Shown here in pieces: positions 1 through 8,200 of a stretch of DNA of 26,527 nucleotides. Numbering within the stretch: position 1 is the stretch's first letter; each line of letters begins with the position of its first letter. Origin of the DNA: Promethearchaeota archaeon (lineage in GTDB: Archaea > Asgardarchaeota > Lokiarchaeia > Sigynarchaeales > SOKP01); assembly GCA_016839905.1 (NCBI GenBank), contig JAEOTJ010000115.1, positions 1-26,527 of the forward strand. Direction: 5' to 3'. Position numbers and translations under genes: made by a program. The notes under the pieces are model-generated. The model ran no database searches. It was not told where the DNA came from and saw nothing but the letters and a program-made list of their open reading frames with translations.

Positions 1-150
1 CGTGGCAAGAGAGACTTGGAATACTGGCATCTCTTGCTCACCTATTATTTCACAGTCCGAGAATGTCCCTTGATTTTGAAAGAAATTTTGAATGAACTAT
101 CCATTTCTCCTCATATGCTCCACAAATCCTCGTACAAGTTTTTAACGTGA
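1..150 (+). CDS. possible 3' end of a gene cut by the window edge
   Basis: Frame 1 is open from the first base to a TGA at 148-150, giving 49 residues ending in a Lys-Phe-Leu-Thr tail. I do not recognise the family. The first 60 bases are clearly GC-richer (about 47% by count) than the rest of the window, so this piece may have a different origin. Frame 3 is also open to a TGA at 93-95, and 49 open codons at this composition is weak evidence, so the coding assignment is uncertain. Confidence 0.28.
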   Translation, partial: RGKRDLEYWHLLLTYYFTVRECPLILKEILNELSISPHMLHKSSYKFLT

Positions 151-348
151 AGTAAGAAAATGAAAAAATAATGTCGGATTAAAGTTTAAAGGTGATTGAA
201 GATTTAAAAAAAGAAAGGTAAATTAAAAATTATCTGCTTTAATGAGAAAAAAATTATTAATTAAGGTATTTATTAGATATTGTAGATATTTATAAATATT
301 TTAAACTTCATTAAAATTATAGATTTATAAAAAATTTGAGTGAATAAA
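151..348. other. AT-rich intergenic region upstream of the small ORF/GNAT pair
   Basis: No gene is seen here. A short frame ending in TAA at about 217-219 reads like the last dozen residues of a lost gene, which is too little to call. The TATA-like stretch at 289-298 (TTTATAAATA) lies about 50 nt before the small ORF and is the best promoter candidate. A second AT-rich stretch at 324-333 is too close to the start to be an ordinary TATA box. Confidence 0.3.
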
Positions 349-489
349 ATGAAACCTGATCATATGCCTATTTTAAAAGGGGAAGAAGCTAAAAAGTTCA
401 TTGAACAAGATTCTAAACCGTTGAATAATGAAAAAAAGGAATATCTAAAGAAATGTCAAAAGATATATGAAAAAAATCCTTTAAGGTAG
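349..489 (+). CDS. 46-aa small protein, putative antitoxin partner of the GNAT protein
   Basis: This is a 46-residue, Lys/Glu-rich, charged helical protein beginning MKPDHMPILKGEEAKKFI and ending before a TAG. It has no membrane segment or cysteine cluster. An in-frame GTG at 340 is an alternative start; I chose the ATG because the GAGTGA stretch at 338-343 could serve as its ribosome binding site. Its stop codon lies just before the GNAT reading frame and in the same frame, so the two are tightly coupled. Small partners directly upstream of TacT/AtaT-type acetyltransferases are usually antitoxins that wrap around the toxin. That role is inferred here from position and size; no DNA-binding fold (RHH or HTH) is evident. 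It could instead be the N-terminal part of a single fused protein interrupted by the TAG. Confidence 0.55.
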   Translation: MKPDHMPILKGEEAKKFIEQDSKPLNNEKKEYLKKCQKIYEKNPLR

Positions 490-495
490 GTTCTT

Positions 496-1008
496 ATTGA
501 TTACAATAATATCATAATTCAAAAACTCGATTCTACACTTAAACTTTCAAATTTTGATTGCAGTCTTGATGATGATCTAGGTTGTAATGAATTTATTCAT
601 AATGAAGCTTTATTATACCAAAAAGAACGACAAGGAATTACTTATCTGTTTTTCTATAATAACAAAATTATTGGTTATGCAACTATAATAATGTCAAGTT
701 TATCAGCGGAATATCTGACTGCTAAACATAAAAAAACAATTTCTTTAAGAACATATCCCAGTTTACTCATTGGAAGACTTGCTGTCGATAATAGTCAACG
801 TGTCAAGGGATTTGGTAAATATATATGTGATTGGTGTTTAGGATTAGCAATAAAATTATCCAATGAAATTGGATGCCGTTATGTAATCTTAGAAACAACA
901 AGAGAAAGAACTGAATTCTATAAAAAATGCAATTTTGAAGAAGGTAAGGAATTAAAAGACAAAAAGAGAAAATTAATTTGGATGTATCAAAGAATTGCGA
1001 TTGAGTAA
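496..1008 (+). CDS. GNAT-family N-acetyltransferase, TacT/AtaT-like putative toxin
   Basis: The open frame after the TAG at 487-489 encodes a full GNAT domain. Numbered from an ATT at 496, it has an early FDCSLDDDL segment at residues 20-28, the strand ...NNKIIGYATI, the RLAVD strand, the acetyl-CoA loop R102-V-K-G-F-G107, and the late tyrosine Y142 in EFYKKCNF. The FDC...L..F opening, this strand order and the tyrosine are typical of TacT/AtaT toxins, which acetylate the amino group of charged aminoacyl-tRNA with acetyl-CoA. No ATG, GTG or TTG exists in frame between the TAG and the ATG at 691, and starting at 691 would delete the first third of the fold. The ATT at 496 is preceded by AAGGTAGG (483-490), a fair ribosome binding site, so I infer an AUU start. 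A nonsense mutation in a once-fused gene, or readthrough, are alternatives. Confidence 0.62.
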   Translation: MDYNNIIIQKLDSTLKLSNFDCSLDDDLGCNEFIHNEALLYQKERQGITYLFFYNNKIIGYATIIMSSLSAEYLTAKHKKTISLRTYPSLLIGRLAVDNSQRVKGFGKYICDWCLGLAIKLSNEIGCRYVILETTRERTEFYKKCNFEEGKELKDKKRKLIWMYQRIAIE

Positions 1009-1059
1009 AAAAAGAAAATAATATTTTAAAGCAACTTAATTTTAAGAAATTAAGCTAAA

Positions 1060-1191
1060 TTATATTGGAATATGGGATCCATATTTATCTTCTATTTGTA
1101 TTTGTATAACCTTATTCATTTGAACATCCATCTTTTCAGGATTGAAGGTTAATCCAACTCATTCTTTCATTTCTTTGTATTTCGGATTATG
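1060..1191 (-). pseudogene. decayed C-terminal remnant, possibly pRiA4b ORF-3-like
   Basis: On the minus strand the frame from 1191 down to the TAA at 1060-1062 reads as protein-like sequence (NPKYKEMKE, then VGLTFNPEKMD) but is broken by a TGA at 1159-1161 exactly where a tryptophan would fit. The pattern N-P-x-Y/H...W-V-G-x-x-F-x-P-E resembles the C-terminal end of plasmid pRiA4b ORF-3-like proteins (recalled from the family, not searched). No start or upstream domain is recognisable: the frame meets a TAG at 1192-1194. TGA is used as a normal stop by the gene at 18158, so decoding it as Trp is unlikely and decay is the simplest reading. Confidence 0.4.
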
Positions 1192-1194
1192 CTA

Positions 1195-1417
1195 ATAAGA
1201 TTTTATAAAGAACATTTCTTTTAACGATATACATCAATGAAATTGAGAAAGAATTAAATTAAATAAGTAGATATGATTTTTTCCCACAATCACAAATAAA
1301 TAAGCCAATATTCAAGAATAAAACCTCTCTCAAATAAGAAATTCTTCCATGTAATATTAAACTTAAGTTTCTAATATTTCTTTTTTTTTATTAAGAGAAA
1401 AATAAATTAGAATCCAA
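1195..1417. other. non-coding AT-rich region
   Basis: I see no supported gene, RNA or repeat here. The minus-strand frames contain frequent stops. The region may hold the rest of the decayed gene whose tail is at 1060-1191, now beyond recognition. A T-run at 1379-1389 lies just past the stop of the minus-strand YkgJ gene, but as that strand's transcript it would be A-rich, so it is not a poly-U terminator for it. Confidence 0.3.
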
Positions 1418-2029
1418 TTAATCATCATCCTTGGACATATCTTGGGGAAGAAAAGGATATACTTTAAATATATCAAAATCATTTTCTCTCATTTTTAAAA
1501 AATATCTCTTTTCAAGATCTTGCTCTTGCTTTGCCCAGTTATAGATATCTTCCTTAGAATAAAAGTTAGCATCTTCATTATTAAGGCCCTTCAATCCGGG
1601 ACATTTTTTAGAATATTCTTTAATATTCTTTAGACTTGAAACCATCATTTGCCAGAAAGGAAAGCTCTTACATTGAAATGGGGCCGCATGATAAATTGTA
1701 CATTTATTATCCTCTCCTAAAAATTCACAATGTTCATCTTCTTCAATAAATTTAAAACTAAGGGATTTATATTTATAAGTTTTTCCTTTAATATCCCCGG
1801 GCTCTTTCCAATAAAAGGAATCATTAACAATCTTCAAATACTTTTTAGCAAATTTTTTTAAACCTGAAGGGCCTTTTAGATTTAATTCACTTGCCAATCG
1901 TTCAATATCCTCTAAATATAAAAATACCTCTCCTTCATTACTTCCTCGACAACAACGCCCACATAATTTACACTTAAATTTTACGCCATTTTCAAGACTT
2001 TTTGATATTTTTATTTCTTTCGTTGTCAA
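1418..2029 (-). CDS. YkgJ-family cysteine-cluster protein (putative zinc/iron-binding)
   Basis: This is a 203-residue soluble protein. It carries the hallmark cluster C20-x2-C23-x2-C26-C27 in FKCKLCGRCC, then C101, C110 in the CEFL...NKCTIY segment, C120 before a KSFPFW motif, and C142. This order (CxxCxxCC, C-x-F/Y-L, C-x-I-Y-x-x-P-x-x-C-x-x-F-P) defines the YkgJ / UPF0153 family, thought to bind zinc or iron. Its biochemical role is not settled, and some members sit near flagellar or methylation genes. Start: no ATG precedes the cluster, and the TTG at 2027-2029 fits a TATA box at 2051-2059 that would place transcription at the start codon, so a leaderless TTG start is likely. The gene is transcribed away from the giant surface-protein gene, with which it shares a 188-nt divergent promoter region. 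Confidence 0.85.
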   Translation of the reverse strand: MTTKEIKISKSLENGVKFKCKLCGRCCRGSNEGEVFLYLEDIERLASELNLKGPSGLKKFAKKYLKIVNDSFYWKEPGDIKGKTYKYKSLSFKFIEEDEHCEFLGEDNKCTIYHAAPFQCKSFPFWQMMVSSLKNIKEYSKKCPGLKGLNNEDANFYSKEDIYNWAKQEQDLEKRYFLKMRENDFDIFKVYPFLPQDMSKDDD

Positions 2030-2050
2030 AACTGTTAGCTGCTCTTTTTA

Positions 2051-2059
2051 TTTTATATA
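2051..2059 (-). promoter_or_regulatory. TATA box of the YkgJ-family gene
   Basis: On the minus strand this reads TATATAAAA. Its centre is about 26 nt from the TTG start at 2029, the spacing of an archaeal TATA box to a transcription start. The mRNA would therefore begin at or next to the start codon (leaderless). Confidence 0.5.
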
Positions 2060-2217
2060 GTCAAGTTAAAATCATTCTCTATAATATTTAAATTAATTAT
2101 TTTTGATATGGTTTATTTTTGCAATTTTTGCATTTTTTTCCCAAAGGGCTTTAATTAGGATGATATTACTATTCTATTTATCATATTATTTTTAGTCAAG
2201 AGGAGTATGAAAGGAAA

Positions 2218-5200
2218 ATGAAAAAAAAAAATCAAAAAATTGCTTCTGGTATATTAATAACAGAGTTTATAATATTAGCTTTTATATTTACAATGTTTTT
2301 ACCCTATTTAAATAATAAAGCAGAACAAGTGGATGATGAAACAACAACAACCATGGCTATATCCTCTTCTTGGACTCAAACTACTTTATGGGCGGATCCG
2401 GGAGGAACAAACTATAGAGGGATGATAGTTACTGACATTGAGAATGATGGTGTTGCAGAACTTATCTTTTGTATGGACACATATAAAATGTTTATAGTAA
2501 ATTATAGCGGAGTAAGTTATGATAAGCAAGATTTTACTCTTCCCTTTGGAGTTTCTCAAGATAATATTTATATGATAGATGCCGTTGATTATGATGAAGA
2601 TGGTGTCAAGGAAATCTATTTATTAGGTATCGAAGATAATGGAACTAATTATGAATGCCAGATTTGGCAAGGTATAAGACAAGATTATAGTACTTGGGAT
2701 TGGACCAAAAAGTTTTCTATCAACGATACTGAAATATGGTATGGTCGATCTCAATGTTATTTGGGTGATTGTGATAATGACGGTGATTTGGACATTATCT
2801 TAAGTGCTAGTCTTAGGGAAGAAGTTACTGCTCAAGCATATATGTATTATTTAGACTATAATAAATCCACGGATAATTTTGACATGAAAACTATTGACTC
2901 TCATAGCATAACAACCGCAAAAGCCGGCATTCTCGGTTACTCCGTTGGAGATATTGATAATGATGGATTAAACGAGGTATATTGTATATTATATAACAAT
3001 ACGGATGGCACATCTCGTCCACGAGACTCATATCTATTTCAATATATGTACAATTCTACATCAGCTGATTGGGAAAAGAACATTGTAATTCAAAATGTCA
3101 GTGGTCCCGAGCAATACCATTATACAAATATAGAAATTGGAGATATCGATAACGATAACATTAACGAACTGGTATATTCTGCAAAACGCGAAGGAGCTTT
3201 ATATTACATTGAGTATAATGGAACTGATTTTGTAAATCATACGCTCATTTTCACTCGAGCATCATGGTATAATAATTATGCTGATATCCACATTATGGAT
3301 CTTGATAATGACGGAAAAAATGAAATATTTTGCACACAGGCTCAAGCGTGTTGTGCCACTTCTATAGATATCATTAATGGTTCTGGTACAACCTGGACAG
3401 TAGATACTATTTATTCAAGCGGTGAAAATAATGTAGCTTATCTTAGTATATACGACTTAGATCGAGATGGTAGATATGAAATTTATCGTGGTGAAGGATG
3501 GTCGGGATATAAAGAGTTTTTTAAGCTCACCGTTTCAGATATTCCTACGCTCCCTGCTCCACCCATTCATTTTGAACATCAAATGACGTACTATTTACCA
3601 GTTGAGAATGGAAAGGCAAAGTTAGAATGGAACCCTTCTTATGCAGAAAATCTTCAAAATTATCATTTACAAGTATCTGATACTTATAATTTTGCATCGC
3701 TAATTGTTGATAATGATACAATTCCCTCAACTCAAACATGGTATGATTTTGATAAGGACTCTGCTGAATTAAATAAAATATATTGGTTCAGAGTGAGTGC
3801 AATAAATGGAACAGGTGAGGGGACTTTTAGCACACCTTATCGGTTTTTAATTGATGCTATTGCTTGGGACGATTGGTGGGATGAAGATTGGAGATATAGA
3901 AGAGAAATTGTTATAAATAACACCGCAAATCCAAGTACATTAAATAATTACTTGAAAGCAATGAATATTCCTTATTGTGAGGGGATGAAAGATAATTTTG
4001 ATGATATTAGATTTGCAGATTCTGACGGGAATCCACTGCAGTATTGGATTGAGTCTTATACACCATCTTTTTCTGCTGATCTTTGGATTAGTATCTCATC
4101 AATACCCGCATCAGGAAATACTTCAATATTCTTGTATTATGGAAATTATAAAGCCGTTTCAGAGAGTGAATTTTTATTTAATTTTTATGTAAATCACACA
4201 TTAAATAATTCATTAAGTAGTTATGATTGTACTCGTTTTATGATTGAAAAACCAGGAACAGATCAAATGCATACCATTTATCACCCTAGTGGTAATCCCG
4301 CAGATAATTATTGGAATGGAGCAAACTGGGTTTCTGATAACACTGCTTCCGTAGGAATAGGATCTCATTCGGCTAATTCAATAAAAGCCTACTATTATGA
4401 TGATGAGTGGGGAGATATTATATTTATTTCCGATTGGCCCGGAACATTCCGTAATCATATAAAAACATGGGATGGGGATTCTTGGGTAGATAATGCTACT
4501 TTAGAAAATGGGCTGGATCTCGCCTCTAAAGGTGAATATTTATACGCTACATTTTTTAAAATAGGTAATCAGAAACACTTACTATTAGACTATAATAAAT
4601 ATAAATTTACTTGGAATGGAACACAGTGGGTTGCAAACTCAAGTCTTCCTGAATTACCTTCAGGTATTGGAGAAACAACGGTTTTACATTATAAATTTAA
4701 CCAATCGGGAACAATAAAATACCATTGGTTCCCTATCGTAATTAACCCTGTTAATACTTCATATACAAGAGTGTGGCAAATTGTTGGAAATAATTGGACT
4801 GAAATCTATGGCGGAATTTTAGGGGGTTTTCCTGATCCCGTCTATTCAAATCCGTCTTTTAGACCTGATACAAATGTGATTGAAAATAGATTAACTTTAT
4901 GTCAATACTCATCACCCTCTGTTACTTTTAAGTACTGGAGCTCAAACCTATATTTTGCTGATCCAGAGCCTTCCTATGAAATTGGTCCTGAAGAGGAGCA
5001 GGATTTTGAGTATTGGATTGAGTGGAATATTTCGATAAGTGGGAGTTTTGTTGGGATGACAACGGGAGATTTTAATAGTGATGGAGTAATTGATTTTGCA
5101 GGTAATAATATGGATGGAAAAACTTATGTTATTGATGGCAAAACAGGAGAATATTTATGGAATAAGGATCATGGTTATTTTTCAGAAAGAAGGTATGATA

Positions 5201-8200
5201 TCGTTTCTACTGATCTTAATAATGATGGATTTGATGATATAATAACTTATAATGAAAATACAAAAGGTTTATATGCCTATAATGGAAGTGATGGGACAAT
5301 TCTCTGGTCAGACATGAATTCAGGTGATACAACACAGAGAAGTCCTGCAATCGGGGATTTTGACCGTGATGGTGTAAAGGATGAGGTAGTATCATGTGCA
5401 GGATGGGAAGATGCTTATGTGAGAGCATTTGATGGCGATGGTTCCATTTTATGGACTTATTCAGCAGGAGACTATGCTTCATCTTCATATTTTATAGAAG
5501 TGGCAGATATTAACAACGATGGATTCGACGATGTTTACGCTGGTAGTAGTTGGCCTTATAACAAAGCATTTGTGGTTAATAATTCGGGTGATTTATTATA
5601 TGAGCAAACCTTTGGTGCAATATATAAGTTTACTACAGGAGATATTTATGGAGATGAAAATAAAGAAGTAATCTATGAAAGTGTAGCTAGAAATGCAACA
5701 AATCATATTGTTTGGCAAGAAATTTTATCAAGTCCATTAACTACAATAGCTTCAAAAGATGTTACTTATAATGGTAAGGATGATATAATCTTATGTACTG
5801 ATGATTACATATGTGTTATAGAAGGTGAAACTTTTAATGTTATCTGGAACAAGTCTATAGATTTTAGAACTCCGGGTGCTTGGGTTTATTATTATACAGA
5901 CGTTATCATAGAAGATATAAATGGTGATGGAAAACTTGAGCTAATTACTGTAAGTGATGATGGAAATCTATATATTTTAGATGGAAGTACGGGAAAAACT
6001 ATTAAAAAAATTTACATTGGAGCTTCAGTGAATTATGGTTGTATCGAGTTTTTTATTGATAATGAAGGTTGGTCTAATTTGTTATTGGGTACTATTACTG
6101 GCGATATCTTATTACTTGACATATATGATGAAATGCTAACGAGGAGTTCGGACTTTTATATAAGATTTAATATGACTTGGACAAATGATTTAGAGAGTTC
6201 TGGAATACATCAAAATAAATTCCTAGATCTTGATGGGGATGGAATAAATGAGCTCATTCATACTACTGGAGGATATAATGAAATGATATATGAATGGAAT
6301 GGATTCGATTACAATTGGATAATGAACATATCCCATATAATCTTTGATGTGGGAGATTATGATGGTGACGGTATTGAGGAAGTGTGCAGTTGTAATAGCA
6401 GTACTAGTATGATATTCTATTTCTTCCAAGTAAACTTAACTACTAAAACTTGGACTTTAGAATATACATGGAATCACGGTTTCTCAGAGAGAGGATCGAT
6501 GCATTTCGGAGATCTTGAGCATGATGGTAAAAAAGAAATGAGTTTTTATACAGCTGACGGAGAAAGAAGGATTTTCTCCTTCAATGGCACGGATTTTGAA
6601 CAAAATGCTTCCTTCGACTTTATTGATTGGGGTTATTCTCCCGATTGTGTGCTGGTTGACTTGGATGGGGATAATAGGGATGAAATAGTTACTGGTTTTG
6701 GATATGAAACTGCGCGCAATGGTGACATCTATATTTATGAGGATTATCTAGGCGGATATAATTATATTACACATTTTGATTTTTCTAGAGATGCTGGAAT
6801 TATGAATAATGATAATCACGAAGATTTAACAGGTGATGGCAGAATTGATTTGATTGTTGGTAGCGCAGTAACTGGAGTTGATAATTATCGACATATAATC
6901 CATTATAATGCAACATCAAAACAATATGAAGTATTTCCTCAATTATCTAAACAAGTTACAAATTACGTATTAGGATGGGGTAGTGGGAGAATTGCTGCGA
7001 CTGATGACCTTCCAAGATATGTATCTTTTTTCTGTCCTGGTACTGGATCAGGTGAATATTGGACTGATAGATTAAACTGTTATATTTATAATGGATCTAC
7101 TTTTAATCCTTCAATTGTAATAAATATGGGTCAGACTATAACAACTTATTTAAGATATAATGTTGAGGTCAGAGATATAAACGGAGATGGATTTGACGAA
7201 ATTATTTGGGATGGTAAAAATGGTGCTGGAAAGCAAACAACATTCTTTGTTTTTAATAAAAAAATTATTCCTACTAATAGTTTAATAGATTCTACAGCTC
7301 CAAGAATTAACATTAATTCACCAAGTCCAAACGCTGTATTTGGTGCAAATTCTCCAGACTATAATGTGGATATATCTGATACTTTTTTACAAAAGATGTG
7401 GTATACAATTAATGATGAAGGTCATTATAATTTTACTAGTTCTACAGGTACAATTAATCAAACAGCATGGGATGCCCTTTCAGAAGGATCGGTAATTCTT
7501 ACCTTCTATGCTAATGATTCCTCAGGTAACATCGGGTTTGATAGTGTTTCGATCATCAAGGATACTACAGACCCTATCATTTCAATTATTACTCCTACAA
7601 CTAATCAAATATTTGATTCTCCTCCCACTTTCACCCTTTCTATAACTGAAGATAATCTTGATCAGATTTGGTATACTGTTGATGAAGGAGTAAATAATAT
7701 TACATGTTCTGCTTCTGATACGCTTGGTTCCGAATGGTTATCGAGTTCTGATGGGTTAGTTTTGCTCAGGTTCTATGTAAAAGATTTAGCAGGGCACGAA
7801 TCTTCTGACACTGTAACGATTAATAAAGATACAACTGATCCAATGATTTCAATCACAACTCCCATTAGCGAACAAATATTTCACGACCCCCCAAGCTTTT
7901 TCCTTGATTTAACTGAACCTAATATTGATCAGATTTGGTATACTATGGATGGTGGTATTACAAATTACAACTGCAGTTCGTCTGACACGATTAATTCCAG
8001 TGCGTGGGGTGATTTATCTGAAGGTTCAGTAACGCTTACATTCTATGTTAATGATACAGCAGGGCATTTTCAGAGTGATTCTGTAATTATAGAAAAGAAT
8101 AATTATCCTATAATTTTAATTAATTCGCCAAGTGATAATGATCATTTTAACGATACGGCCCCTAATTATAACGTGGATATATCTGATGCTAATTTGCATG

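Noticed and set aside
487..489. TAG read as pyrrolysine
   Set aside because: TAG is the stop codon of four genes nearby (ending at 9997, 10776, 14157 on the minus strand and 25599) and no Pyl machinery is seen here.
1159..1161. TGA decoded as tryptophan genome-wide
   Set aside because: The gene at 18158-19141 ends in TGA and all other genes use TGG for Trp.
2207..2221. Short upstream ORF (MKGK) overlapping the start of the giant protein
   Set aside because: Four residues only; the ATG may be chance in an AT-rich leader, and coupling cannot be judged from one sequence.
5216..5488. Open frame antisense to the surface-protein gene (also those at 3545, 6223, 8284 and 9289)
   Set aside because: Low-complexity His/Leu/Ile-rich translations produced by the antisense of Asp/Asn-rich repeats; no motif and no promoter.
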